From NCBI RefSeq assembly GCF_003597395.2, contig NC_133771.1:123120277-123184276 (forward strand): a stretch of 64,000 bases of DNA. Reading direction: 5' to 3'. This stretch comes from Chelonoidis abingdonii (Eukaryota > Chordata > Testudines > Testudinidae). Below the pieces are notes generated by a model. The model saw nothing but the letters and a program-made list of their open reading frames with translations, ran no database searches and was not told the DNA's origin. The translations under genes and the position numbers were made by a program. Positions 11,996 through 24,282 of the stretch are shown here, piece by piece (positions within the stretch are counted from its first letter, which is position 1; each line of letters starts with the position of its first letter).

Positions 11996-14900
11996 TCTAT
12001 GGACAGGTCAGTTAAATTTATTTGGCATAAGACTCTCAACACCGACAGTAAGAGCAACATCATGATAAGTCTAACATGTCAGAGATCTGAATGCTAAGAC
12101 TATCACCTGAACTAGATTATTTTTTCCCGAGTCTTTCTCCAAACAATTAAAGACACGAACTGTTGTACAAGCAAGAGATGTAAAATTTGACCATCTCTCC
12201 TACTGAGTGAATAATGCAGGAGGATAGCCTAGTGGATGCAATTGAGAAGAGCACTGAGAATTCTGCTGAGAGGCTGAAAAAGGAAGAGGACAGAACACAC
12301 AGCTGGTGTCCTCATTTAATGGGAAGGCAAAGGCCAATAAAGCTTTGATGTATGAAATTGAACTACTAGAAAACCAAACACGAGCATATAGTATTAGAAT
12401 CCTAGGTCTCACTGCCTCAGAGGAAAGAGAAATTTTGGCTGCATTATTTTGAAAACTGGACCCCAGATATCCCAGGACTTGATCAAGAGGATGACTGCAC
12501 AGTGCAGATCCAAACTTTGGGCCACCAGATAACTATGGAAGCCTAGTAACACTTAACATACTTTTTTATTGCCATATCAAACGGAAAACTGTTAAATTTT
12601 CTGATCCCTTATATGACCCTCTTCAATCTCACACTTCAGAGTTCCACCCTGTTCTCATTCCAATCCTTCCTATAAATCCACTTCTGTGAGGCTCAGAATC
12701 TTAACAAATGAAAAGTTACAAGAGTAAGAGAAAAAATATCAAAATCAACCCCTTCCCTCAGGGCTTCTTGTCTCATTTCTTATTATTTTTCTTTTCTAAA
12801 TTCTGAGCTATCCAGTGCAGGGACACTCTTCAGACCAGTAGAAGTCAGAGTATATTTTCAGCCCATAAAAAATAACAGTATCACCACTATATCTCTAAGT
12901 ATTGCTGCTTTCCAAATGTCTCCTTCCCATTAAAGATCTGTCTGGGTTTTATAATTAGTTTTCTTCAGCATTAACTTGTTTATTTGTTATGATTGACTCT
13001 AAGACTATTATTTCTTGATCATATTTATAACTTCTTTAGTTCCCTCCATTGTATTATTTCAAACTGGTGTGCACAACACCTTGAAATTTAGTACTGTTTG
13101 CAGATTTAATTAACATATGGTTTGCCCCTCTTTTCTAGAGGAAGAGCAAAGATATTAAACAAGACCTATATAACACCTCTCCTGCAGCTCTCCACTACTC
13201 AGTACATTGCCATTAAGCACTTTTCTTGAAAGCTGTAGTCCAACATTTTCCAAAGGGACTAGTGATTTGTGGTATCTCAATTGTTAAGTTCCCATTTGGA
13301 CACATGTCACAGGGCAGGTACTTAGAACTTTCTGAAAATCAGGGCTTCTTTAAGGTGTCTCAAATTGGACTCTCAAAAATTGCAGTGCCCAAGCCCACTG
13401 AGTTATTTTGGAACATCCTGGCCATATATTTTCCAACTGGGTACCTCCAAAGAAGGCTAATAAGTTAGTGTCTCTTTGAGTGTAGTTATTTAAACTTAGT
13501 CAAACTCTTCTGCAAGAGTGCCAGTTCTGAGCTTTCATGTATGTGGAGTTAACCCAAAGGGGGGCCTTATAAGGCTTTCTATGTGGAACCATGAAGAACT
13601 TAGAGAGGATATAACCCTAACCCAGGAAAATTGGGACCCAACACAATTGATTCAACCCATTACAGAGATAAGGGTCAGCTGCTGAGTTTGGATCTGGATC
13701 CAGGTTTGTTTTCTGAATCCCCCTCAAAGTTCATATCTGAGGTATTGGTTTGGGACTCTCTACTTATATTAATTAATTTAGTTTATGTTACCCCTTTTCA
13801 GGCCACATGGTTAGCCAATATTCAGGGTCTTTGTGTTACAAAGAGAAATCGATTATATGAGTATTTCTTTCATATAATCCTATTTGTTTACAAAGAACGT
13901 ACAAAGTCCTGTTTCTCTGAATCAAACCACAGGAGGCGTTTCTTTGTTCACAGTTCCAAGACTCTTTGCAGTTAGCACTCATCTAGAAGTGTTTGTTGAG
14001 AATTCTCTCAGGGCCACACTTCCTTCTCTTGCTGTTTCCTTGCCTTTCTGCTTGCTTTCCTCCTTGCCTTCTGGCTGCCACTCACTCACAGACACACACA
14101 GCTCCACCCAACAATATCCAGCCCCTACATTTCCATTTAGATTCCAGGGAAGCTGCCTCAAATCATATGGCTCAACTCCTTGCCATGCTGGTCTGTGATT
14201 TGGGCAGTGGCTTCTACTATTTCACCTATCACTGAACAAAAGGCATTTAACCACTCCTTCATTGAGCCTGAATGAAAGACAGTTATTACACCCACCATCT
14301 ACAATGAAGTCTGTGACTGCCCTCAGATCAAATGCACCCTCCCTTGGAGCCACTCAACCACCAGCATAACACAGAGCTGCTACAAGTAGAGAAAAGACTG
14401 AGTCATAATTCAGATCCAGAATCCGAACCATCTCTTACTACAAGTACACATCATGTTGTGGAAAACATCTTCCAGTGATGCTCTGAAGAGCTGTCAGGTA
14501 ATGAAGTCTTCCCTGAAAGGCTGCAGACAGTTATGGTTCAACAAGAGGGTCAAAATGAAACCTTGCTATAACAACTCACCATTTGTTCTGCACTTTTAAA
14601 TTGTCTTGGAGCAGAGAGGAGAGTGACATAAAGAGATGAGAATTTGAACTCACAGCCTCAGAGTGCACTAATGTCCCTTTTTTTGCTTGATTGTGTACTA
14701 AAAGTGCCTATCAAGTCAATAACTTCTTATGGTTTCATAGCAAAGCAGAAAGATTAAAAAGAAACCTTGTCTCTTTGAAGATGTGGAAGGCAATAAGTGA
14801 GCAGGTTGAATACTCTTCAGATTTAAAAGTCTATGTAGTGCTAACAGTTTTGCTTTAAGGTGTCAAAATTGCCTTAAATCTTAAGCTTTGTTATATCCTG

Positions 14901-15179
14901 CTGCCACAGAGATGTAATAGACTAGGTCTGACAGTCTCAAACAATTTAGATAGCATTGTTTTTCTTTCAACTTTATTGAAATACCTATTAGCAAGGATAT
15001 TTTTCTCAACATGGAATTGGTATTAATTACTTTTGGTCTAAATGCAATACTATTTTTTTCTCAATGGACCATAATAACTTATAGATGCCAGGGCATACCT
15101 GAGCTAGGTGACTGTACTTTAAGGAAAAGAGGAGAAAGCTTGAGCAGGAAAAGAGTAGGCACGTGAAAGAGTGAGATGA
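11996..15179. other. No supported gene; possible unclassified repeat at 13.5-14.4 kb
   Basis: I find no exon or canonical TE end. The stretch 13540-14450 feels repeat-like from memory of turtle sequence ('gaatcaaaccacaggaggcg', 'gagaattctctcagggccac'). I cannot name it or bound it, and no terminal repeat or TSD was found. Confidence 0.35.
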
Positions 15180-15283
15180 ATGAAGGTCTTGTGACTGAGG
15201 CACTGGAGACCTGGATTCACTTCCTGGCTGTGCCACTGACTTTCAGAGTGACCCAGGGCAAGTCACTTAGCCTATGTCTACAC
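15180..15283 (+). mobile_element. tRNA-derived SINE, truncated by MITE insertion
   Basis: The sequence 'ggcactggagacctggattc' (promoter box B region) followed by 'gacccagggcaagtcactta' is the body of the same SINE family as at 33261. It stops abruptly at 15283, where a MITE begins. I could not find the rest of the SINE convincingly beyond 16108. Confidence 0.6.
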
Positions 15284-16108
15284 TTAAACCAATACAGCAG
15301 TACAGCTGCAGTGCTTCAACTACACCACTGTAGTGCATCAGTGTTGCCGCACGCTGCAGCAAGGGGAGCGGTTCTCCCATCACTGTACTCAGGGCATCAG
15401 GCTGTCCGCCGCTTCCCACAGCTCCCATTGGCCGGGAACGGCGAACCGCAGCCACTGGGAGCTGTGAGAGGCCATGCCTGCGGATGGTCAATGTAAACAA
15501 AAAGTCTTGTGGCCCGCCAGCAGATTACCCATGGGCCACATGCTGAAGGCTGCTGATCCCTGCTGTAGTTAATCCACTACCCTGAGAGGTATTAGCTAGG
15601 TTGATGGAAGAATTCTTCTGTCAACTTAGTGCTGTCTACACCAGGCACTATGGTAATAAAAATGGGGGTGGGCCCTCTCAATGACTTTCCTAATCTAGAA
15701 TCTTCCCTGGTTAGTGCTACCTAAGAATTTTCAGCATCCTGCTGTTGCACCATGAAGAACTACTCTGGGTTGGATAAACACTTTGACACATTACATCTTC
15801 CTTATAAACCCACTGGTCTCTCATGGATCTTGTCCTTACTTCAGTGTTAGCTCAAGGTATAACTCAAGTGATGCCCTAAACTGACTCCCATCTACACACA
15901 CACATCTCTTGCCCATGTTAAGTGATGCTTTAAACGCAAGCTAGCAGGTCAAATCAGGAGGTTTGTATCTAAAGAATTCTTCCATCGACCTACTGCTGTC
16001 TATCCCAGGGGCTAGATTGGCTTATCTATGTCACTGAGGGGTATGAATTTTTCACATCCCTGAGCAATGTAGTTGGGTCAACCTTTCTTTTTAGTGTAGA
16101 TCAGGCCT
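15284..16108. mobile_element. MITE-like element with nested insertions
   Basis: Ends 'gcctatgtctacactta' and 'tttttagtgtagatcaggcct' form an imperfect inverted repeat. The interior contains a nested hAT (15336-15562) and a ~40-bp segment present twice as a direct repeat (15609-15646 and 15973-16010). The sequence between the direct repeats is probably a further insertion or a duplication. No coding capacity. The superfamily is uncertain because no clean TSD is visible. Confidence 0.5.
15336..15562. mobile_element. Nested non-autonomous hAT element
   Basis: It is flanked by near-identical 8-bp repeats, ctgtagtg (15328-15335) and ctgtagtt (15563-15570). The right end, 'gctgctgatccctg', is a good hAT end (reverse complement cagggatcagcagc). 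The left end, 'catcagtgttgcc', is degenerate. The GC-rich body includes 'cccacagctcccattggcc' and its imperfect complement 'ccactgggagctgtgagagg', so it can fold back. Confidence 0.65.
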
Positions 16109-18121
16109 GAGTGACTGAAGATAATAGTTTCCCTCCCGAGCCCTTGTTTTGGTTGAGGGTATCATTCTCAGTCCTGGAGTGTGATGTCATTTTGCACATA
16201 ATACAACGGTTTTCCCACCACCCTCCTGCCACATTTATGTACTTTTCATCTAATTACCTAGCTAACTTGCAAGTGTGTCCACTCTAATGTTCATTGACAG
16301 TTCCATTGCTGGCTTAAGGTTCACATTCTTGGTCCTCTGTGGCTTTCAGACACACAGACATACACTCCACAAGGACTCTCTCCCAACAGCAACATTTCCA
16401 ATTTATGAGTGTGGAAAAAAATATTGATGTCAGTCCCTTGAAACTTTTTACCTATTGTCTCAATAATTGCCACACCGGCATCTGGCAATGAGTCTTTGGC
16501 AGGTTGCCCAGTAACATCAAACACATCACCATTAGATTTTAAAGCTCAGAGTTTCTGTAATGTTTTCTGATATGACTGTTGGAAATCACAAAACTGATTT
16601 CTAAGAATTAAAATAAATGAAGTGTTCCCAGCTTAATTTTTATCCGCTACTACAGTCTTTTCTGCTCTGGGCACAGCAATATTCAGATATCAGATGTGAT
16701 TTCTCTCACGCCCTCTTCCTCGTTTAATTATTGTCTCAAGTGCAAAAGTTTGTATCATTTTCCTATTGACCGTACTCATAGAGAATGTCCAGATCTGGAG
16801 CATCCCTTGATTAAAACTATTGTCCTCTTCTTCACCCTGGCATTGTCTAAAGCTGTGTAAAATTGACTTGACTTCGGAGGTTGTGTGCAACTCTTTTCTT
16901 CAGTTTGATCCATGTAGTTTCACATATGCTCCTGCTCAAATTACACTTTCAATTTTGAATTTACATTGGGAAAACAAAATATCATAATCAAACCTGAATG
17001 TAAGATGCCAGATTTTGCATCAAAACTGTTCAAACATAAGATACATCACTTTGCACTGTTTGATCAAGTTCACTCAATAGGCTGGGGAACCTTAGTGAAC
17101 CTGGCCAGTTTGATGGACTGAACAAATTAATGTTCAGCATCACTCACTACTCGTTCCTCATGTGTCCATTGTATGCTACTCTCCTTCTGAGGCCTGCACG
17201 GCATCCTTAAAAAAAGGTCCTCCTTCAAACACTGCCCATACTTGTCATATCCCACATTAGAACAGATTCTGTCACTGATTTCAATACAAATTTGGATTAA
17301 CCACACAGGAAAGTCCCATGTCTAGATAGTCAGTGCAGGGCTCAACCTCCCCAATAAAATACAAACAAGCAACTTCACTCTATTCCTCAAAGTCAAGGTG
17401 GATCTGCTCTCACTTTAAGCTTTGACTCTGTATTCTTAGACGAATCAATCTTTAAGGGGATGAACTTGACAGATAATCTCAAAAATTCTTCAGAGGAGTC
17501 AACAGGAATTTTTTGACTCTAGCCCTATCATTTTACATATCAGTGAAAGGCTAGAAGAAAAAGAAACCTGGCAGCATCCTCCTGGCCTACTGGGAGGTGT
17601 CCTTCCATTTTAAAATCTTAACTGTTCCCAAGCAAAACCAGATCTAGTGGGGCAGAAGTAAGGAAGTAAGAGGCCAGTTTTTGGACTGACTTCCTGACTT
17701 GTCCTGACTATATTATTTATTATATTTGCTCCGTATATTTGTTACAATAAATCTGCATAGAGCTGTGAGGTTCATTCAGAAGTCACAAGCACACAGAGAC
17801 CTGATTTAATATGTACAAGGCTTCCTTCCGCTGGCACTTTGCTAACCCTGAAGTAGACTTTTTAAACCTAAGAAAGAACTGAAGAAATTCCCGTGGAGGC
17901 AGAGAACTGGAAAGGACAGTGTAAAGTAAAAACGAGCACATCTGAAAACTGCGTTGTGACCCTTTGTGATATTTCCTATATTGATCGGAATAACTGATGT
18001 ATAACTGGTTCTTTGCCCAGCAACACACTGTTTGATGGCATGCCATTCTATAATCCATGTATCCCTATTATTTAAATATGAAGTTTCAAAATAAAAAAAA
18101 TACTAGAAAGTAGAGAATCCT
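16109..18121. other. No recognised gene or repeat
   Basis: Non-coding sequence with no supported feature. Confidence 0.45.
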
Positions 18122-18190
18122 GTGGGGCAAATCCTTAGCTGATGTCCATCGTGATAGCTCCATTGAAGTCATTTTATACCAGCTGAGGAG
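18122..18190. mobile_element. Short palindromic MITE-like repeat
   Basis: 'ggggcaaatccttagctgat' on the left and the reverse complement of 'ataccagctgaggagccgct' on the right are related inverted ends around 'agctccattgaagtca'. It is the same foldback style as the copies at 3230 and 42663. Confidence 0.5.
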
Positions 18191-18805
18191 CCGCTCTTAT
18201 CCCTCTATACTTTCATTCAGGCAATTGAATGATTCTTGAATGCCAGGATGCCATCAAACTCAATGTTTATCATCCTTCTCCAAACGCTTCCAATCTTGCC
18301 TTTTAAAAAAGCTATATTATTATATCACACTGCTTAATAAGGATCAAAACTGCTTAGGAAGAGAACAGATAGGGTATAACATTGTCCCCTCCTAAATAGG
18401 CCATGAGTATAAGATAAATTCACACCCAGCATCATGGTTGTTACCCTCAGAGGAGCAGTATTGAATATTTTACTACATCACCTGTATGCAGTTATCAGTT
18501 AAAGACAGTATAATCTGAAGATCAAAACAAAAGTTGTAAGTTAAAAATCTCTCTGTATCAATAAAATAGAGATCAGACACACAGGGCATTACAAGTAAAC
18601 CATTTCCCATCTAGTCAAGACTGATTTGAAGTTGAACTTGTTTGTCTTACAAAAGAGCTATGGAGATCTGAGGAAAATAGTACAGTATCTACCATGATAA
18701 AAAAACAGCTCCTCTTTTGGAAAATGCCTTTTATATTTGTAATATCTTATTTCGCATCCTGTTTGCTCCTTTCTGCCATTACAAGAAAGATTCCACACCA
18801 GTCAA

Positions 18806-18986
18806 AAGCGGTGGCTCAAGGCACCAGCGCTTCAAGTATGTGCCTGGGGCGGCAAGCTGCGGGGGGCAGCGGACCTCCCACAGGCACGCCACCGAATCCA
18901 CAGGACCGGGGACCTCCCACAGGCAAGCTGCCGAAGGCAGCCTGACTGCCGTGCTTGGGGCAGCAAAAAAGCTAGAGCCGCCCCTG
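18806..18986. mobile_element. Non-autonomous hAT element (181 bp)
   Basis: A perfect 8-bp TSD, ccagtcaa, lies at 18798-18805 and 18987-18994. The ends AAGCGGTGGCTC and, on the reverse strand, CAGGGGCGGCTC match at 9 of 12 positions. The GC-rich interior ('gcttggggcagcaaaaaag') is shared with the element at 22852, so both belong to one family. No ORF of its own. Confidence 0.9.
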
Positions 18987-19392
18987 CCAGTCAAAGGTGA
19001 AATATTTTGAAGTACTTATTAGATTTTTTTCCCTAAAGCATCTACCACAATTGATCCTTCCGATATCAGTATCACTCAGCAGGAAACTAAACTCTAAAAG
19101 CTTTTTGGTCAAGAGTTAATATTGTACCCTTCAATCTTCAGCATTTTCAATCTATCCAAGTCAGCCAATGTAGTAATGAAGGAACACACAGAGAAGCTGA
19201 GGGACTAGTGCCAAATGCCAACTATCCTAAGTAGGAATCAAAGTTGTGATGAATGTGTGTACAGGATGTGTGTGTTTGTTCGTTCATATGTTATAATGAG
19301 CTGAAAGAGAGACTTCAGTATATCGATTCTGTGGGGGTACAAACATCTGGGTTGGCAGTGGTGACAGAACTTTGATAGGTATAAGTTTTGGG

Positions 19393-19567
19393 GGAGGGAT
19401 AGCTTGGTGGTTTGAGCATTGGCCTACTAAACCCAGGGTTGTGAGCTCAGCCCTTGAGGGGACCACTTAAGGATCTGGGGCAAAAATCAGTACTTGGCCC
19501 TGCTAGTCAAGGCAGGGGGCTGGACTCAATGACCTTCTGGGGTCTCTTTCAATTCTATGAGATAGGT
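19393..19567 (+). mobile_element. tRNA-derived SINE with CR1-type tail
   Basis: The 5' part is tRNA-like with pol III boxes: box A around 'tagcttggtggtttgagcat' and box B around 'gggttgtgagctcagcc'. The 3' part ('ggctggactcaatgacctt' to 'caattctatgaga') is the CR1 3' tail, letting CR1 machinery mobilise it. This chimeric layout is known from turtle SINEs. A 'gataggta' repeat lies at both sides (about 19373 and 19562), but not tightly at the left edge. Confidence 0.8.
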
Positions 19568-19569
19568 AC

Positions 19570-20031
19570 ATCTTCATATATTATTCTAACCAGGCCCCCA
19601 CAACCCAGGAACTCTACAGCAGCTGCTGAAAGGACACAATGAAAAGTATTAGGCTGCAAGAGGTTTGATGCAATTTTGCACATAATACAAAGGAGAAGCA
19701 GCAAGGAGTGCTGGAAAGGAAAGCCAAGAACCAGAAAGAGTAAAAAAAGCTGCTAAATCCCCACTTTTGCAGCAGGAAACTCCCCTTATGCTGTGAGGTG
19801 AAGAAAGTTGGTGTCTGCAGGCTTCCTTGAAGCTGCTAGCCTACCGGTTTGTCTGCTTGCTGCCCTCCCACTGCACCCTCCAGCAGTCTTCGGTAGTTGA
19901 CCATGCAATCACCAGTCACATCACAAGAGGCTGTAGGGCAGCAGATGATATCAGCATCTTTTGCCAACCACTGACCTGCACCGGACAGAGTGTGCTAAAG
20001 GGAGGAGAATGGCAGAACCAGCAGGGGCATA
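19570..20031. other. No recognised gene or repeat
   Basis: Spacer between a SINE and a CR1 copy; nothing supported. Confidence 0.45.
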
Positions 20032-22405
20032 GACTCATAGACCGATAGACTCGTAGGTCAGAAGGGACCAATATGATCATCTAGTCTGACCTCCTGCACA
20101 AAGCAGGCCACAGAACCCTACCCATACACTTTTATAACAACCCCTAACACATGACTGAGTTATTGAAGTCCTCAAAATTGTGGTTTGAAGACCTCAAGCT
20201 GCAGAGAATCCATCTATCTATATCTGATCCTCTATACCCCTGTCTGCACGAGGAAGGCGAAAAACCCCAGGCCTCGTGCCAACTCGCCCTGATATGAAAA
20301 TTCCTTCCGCGACCTCCATAATATTGGCTATCACTAACTTGACTATCGTATGGGCAAGACTCAGCCAGCCAGACACCAGGAAAGAATTTCTGCAGGTAAC
20401 TCAGATCCCCTCCCCATCCAACATCCCCTCACAGACCATTGACAGCATTATCTGCTTGGATAATCCGAGATCATATCCCAAAGTAAACTACTCCATCAAT
20501 ACATCCCTCCATAGTACTTGATCAATGACTGTAAGTAAGCAGAATAAGTCTGTTTGCCCCCACTACCTTTCCTCGAAGGCGTTTCGATAATCTTCACTCT
20601 CCGATGTTAGTAAACCTCATCTATCAAGTCGAAACTTCCTAAATATCTCAGTGTTATCCGTTCATGTTCCTTTGGCCTCACATTTATATCTTAAGCAAAT
20701 CTATTCCTGCTCACCTGTCTAAGAATCCTCCATTCTTAATTTTTATATAAGTCAATGCATAATCCCCTCCTTTATCTCTTTTTTTTTTATTTTATTTATG
20801 CTGTGTTTTGCCAGTGCAAATCATACTTAATTCTTGGACCTCTCTATAAGTCAGGTTTCCATTCCTGGATCATTTCCTATGTAGCTCTTTTTCTTCATTC
20901 GCTGATACTGGTCCATGGTTGAATTTCAGGTCCTTTATTTAATCTATTGGGACATATTACTCAGATACTTGCTATCACAATATCATGGTGGGTGTTCGTT
21001 ACACTGTCCTTTAATTTAAAGTTTATTAACACTTTCCTTTATTTTCTTGCTGGAAATATCTCTTTTCGCCTGTATGCATTCCTCTATATATACCCTTTGG
21101 CATTGTTCTTTTTAAACAAGAAAGACGCATTTTTTTTATCTGCTGTGGCTAGACTATAGAACCATTTTGGGATACAATATGTGTCACAGGCGTCCTAAAG
21201 AGTTTAGTCATGTGGCCTTATTCCCTGCCAAGGAGGAAGGTTGCTTTAGATACTAGAACAGCTGTGGCCAATTAGAGCACCTGACTTACTTAAGAGCACC
21301 TGACTCCAGTCATGGGATATAAACCCTGCTTCAGTCAGACAGGGTGGTAGTTGAAGAGAAAGGTGGATTGGAGCAGAGGGCAGATGCAGAAGAGAAGAGT
21401 TTGTCCAGAGAGAAATAGAAGTTTGGAGGAGTGCTGCGGTGGATGGGAAGCCAACAGAACCCTAGTAAGGCGACCAGGCTTGTAGAGAGAAGGCGGGAGC
21501 CTCACAAGCTGACGGATATGAGAGGGAAGTAACCCAGGGGAAGAAACGCTAGAAGTGGTCACCACAACCCCAGGGCCCCTGGGTGGGACTGGAACGGGCG
21601 GCCAGGGCCCTCCCTCTCCACTCCCCTCCTCAAGGACACTAGGGGAGTGATAGAATGGTTCAGAGGCAAGCAATATCGCCCTGACCTACCCCAGAGAGAG
21701 AAGCGCGAGACCCAGCAGAACGTACCGGCAATTTCCCAACACCTGCTACAACCAAACCCCAAGTCCTTCACCTCCTCTGTTGCTTCCAACTGATGCGTCC
21801 CCAAATGTATATCTAAAATTCTATTATAATCCCTAAGTGAATGACCTTCGCACTTTCACTATATATTTCATCCTATACTATTACTCCAGTTTACAAGGTG
21901 GTCCAGACTCTGTAATAGTCCCGGTCCTTCTCTGTGTTAGCAATACCCCAGCTTGTGTCATCCGCAACTTTATTAGCACATTCCGCTTTGTGCCAAGGTC
22001 AGTAATAAAAGGTAAATAAGATCGGTCCCAAAACTGATCCTTGAGGGACCCACTAGTAACCTCCTTCCAGCCTGACAGTTCACCTTCAGGACGACCCGCT
22101 GGAGTCTCCCTTTAACCAGTTCCTTATCCACACAACTTCAATTCATCCCCGTCTTTTTCCATTTAACTAACAGTTCCCCTGTGGAACCACGTCAACGCCT
22201 TACTGAAATAGAGGGTAAATTAGATCTACCACATTTCCTTGTCTAAGTAATCCGCCACCTTCTCAAAGTAAGGAGATCAGGTTGGTTTGGCACGATCTAC
22301 CCTTAGTAAATCCATGTTGCAATTCGTCCCAATTACCATTGACCTCAATGTCCTTAACTACTTTCTCCTTTAAAATTTTTTCCAAGACCTTACATACTAC
22401 AGGCA
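20032..22405 (-). mobile_element. CR1 LINE, long minus-strand copy split by an LTR-like insert
   Basis: It begins with the reversed CR1 end ('tagactcatagaccgataga') and continues through the 3' UTR and the reverse complement of ORF2 to about 22405. Landmarks beyond the insert include 'tcttccaactgatgcgtcccc'-like text, 'ccttactgaaatagaggg', 'aggttggtttggcacgatct' and 'ttaccattgacctcaatgt'. A foreign block at about 21181-21745 interrupts it. Indels break every frame. Confidence 0.85.
21181..21745 (+). mobile_element. LTR-like insertion in CR1 (putative solo LTR)
   Basis: CR1 homology stops near 21180 and resumes at about 21745 ('caaccaaaccccaagtcctt'), so this block is inserted. It starts 'tgtcacagg' and ends 'cacctgctaca', TG...CA as in LTRs. 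A TATA-like 'gggatataaaccctgcttca' sits at about 21315, which would place transcription start near the 'gtcagacagggtgg' segment. I found no clean target duplication, so the LTR call is tentative. No gag, pol or env sequence is present. Confidence 0.45.
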
Positions 22406-22843
22406 TAGGGAGGATGGGATTGACAGTGGCAAAGCCACAAGGCAGAGATTCAAGGGCAACTTAGTCTCAAACATATGAGTGGGTCTGACACTGAATCCAG
22501 GATCCACAATCCAATAACTTCAACATTTTACATTCAGATCTTTCTGAAGATGGGGCTCACAACTGACCTGCAGATGGACCAAATTTTTTTGCTATCCATA
22601 CATATACCTAGTTCACTTCTTGAGCAGGCTTCAGGTCACCTGCTGTGAAGTGATGCTATTTCTGGGGATTACACAAACGAAATGTTAATATGGCAACTCA
22701 TAGGTAGCAAGCAGTCTGGTGCCCTCATGCTTGTAATGCTTCTGCTTTACGGAAAAGTTTAAGGAACTTCTGGGCCACTAAACCTCATTGGGTCTCCTGA
22801 ACTCTGCAGCCACACAGACAATTCCTGATTACTTCTCCTCCCT
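22406..22843. other. No recognised gene or repeat
   Basis: Spacer between the CR1 and the hAT element; nothing supported. Confidence 0.45.
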
Positions 22844-22851
22844 CTTCAAAG

Positions 22852-23013
22852 CAGGGGTGGCTCCAGGCAGCACGTGCCTGGGGCAGCAAGCTGGGGGAGG
22901 GGCGGCATGCCAGTCACCGTGAGGAGCGGGACAGGCAGATCACCCGCAGAAATGCCACCAAAGGCTGCCTGACTGCCATGCTTGGGGTAGCAAAAAACAT
23001 AGAGCTGCTCCTG
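22852..23013. mobile_element. Non-autonomous hAT element (162 bp)
   Basis: A perfect 8-bp TSD, cttcaaag, lies at 22844-22851 and 23014-23021. The left end is CAGGGGTGGCTCC; the right end on the reverse strand is CAGGAGCAGCTC. The interior 'gactgccatgcttggggtag' is close to the 18806 copy. Non-coding. Confidence 0.9.
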
Positions 23014-23021
23014 CTTCAAAG

Positions 23022-24277
23022 TAAATTTCCCAATTCTGCTCATGGTTAGGCGAGAGAGTGGTTCTGGCGGGAACATGAATGCACTTGAACCCTGACATGA
23101 GGTACCAGCTTTAGGGGTGAGAGTATCATTTTGCACCTGTCCATTCATAATTTTGGCCCCCTATGGAGATTGTCTACAAGGGAGACAATGTGATTTGTCT
23201 AAGAGCCCACAAAAAAAAAAAAACAATAAAAAAAATACAGCAAAAATTTGCAAAAAGACTCTGTTTATTAGCCATGGGCTAGCCTTGTTAAAGCAGTGAC
23301 ATTCTATGGTACTAGACTTTGCTGAAGAGCACTATGGGACTGCAGACCCTGAATAAACCTCCTGCAGCTTGTTGGGTAGAATTGTTTTTTTAAAACAAGG
23401 GGTCATATCTCAAATAACTGGGATGCCATGAAAATCAGCCCCTGCCTGGTTTCCAAGTAGCTGCTTCTATCAATCCCTGTCAATGTTTTCTTAGCCACCA
23501 AATATAAACTCTAGTGTGAATCACCAAACCAACTTCTTTCGAAACCACCTGTGCCGTTTCCTTTCTATCCAGCCAGCCATCACCGGGCAACAATCATTTC
23601 CAAGGCACTTGTCCTTCTTTCTGTCTTTCTGCCTGCAGTATGTTAGAATCTCTTCAGGAGCTGCTTTAGTGCTGTCTCTTTAACTTATTTTTCTGCCTCT
23701 CTTTTCAGCTTTAGTTCCCATAGTGAAATAAAGTACATTGTATCGCTATTACTGTACTTGTTCAGAAATCAAAACACCTAAAGCAGTACAATCCCCTAAT
23801 GTTGACGCAGTAATACTGGTATACATGTGCTTATACTGGTAAAGATTTTTCTTGTAACTTTACTGCATATACATTTAGAGTGGTACAAAAATGGTGGGTA
23901 GAAAAGTCCTCAGTATTATAAATATATTTTCCAGTGTTTCTCCCACAGTTAGGTCCCTTTGTACGTACTTCTTCATTCATTTAATAAATACATTTCCTAT
24001 TTGATGCTAATCTGAGGTCACGTCTGTTAATCCAATATCCACGCCGTTATTACTTCGTATTTCACCAAAACTAAATTTTAACATGAGACATACAAATACT
24101 CATGCAATTTTATAACCCACTATGTGCTGCACTGATTTCAAAATTCCAGCAAGAAACTAAGACATACGTAAACTTTTATTCCTGCAGTTTTTGAAAGAGA
24201 GGGAGAGAGAGAGACACTTCTGTAGTGTAATGGTCTAATTTCATCATGATCTGAGAGAGTGAGGAAATATTTTCTTA
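23022..24277. other. No recognised gene or repeat
   Basis: Non-coding, with an A-rich patch near 23210-23240. Nothing supported. Confidence 0.45.
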
Positions 24278-24282
24278 TGAAG

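Noticed and set aside
15270..16116. 8-bp TSD for the outer MITE
   Set aside because: gtcactta on the left and gagtgact on the right do not match in direct orientation.
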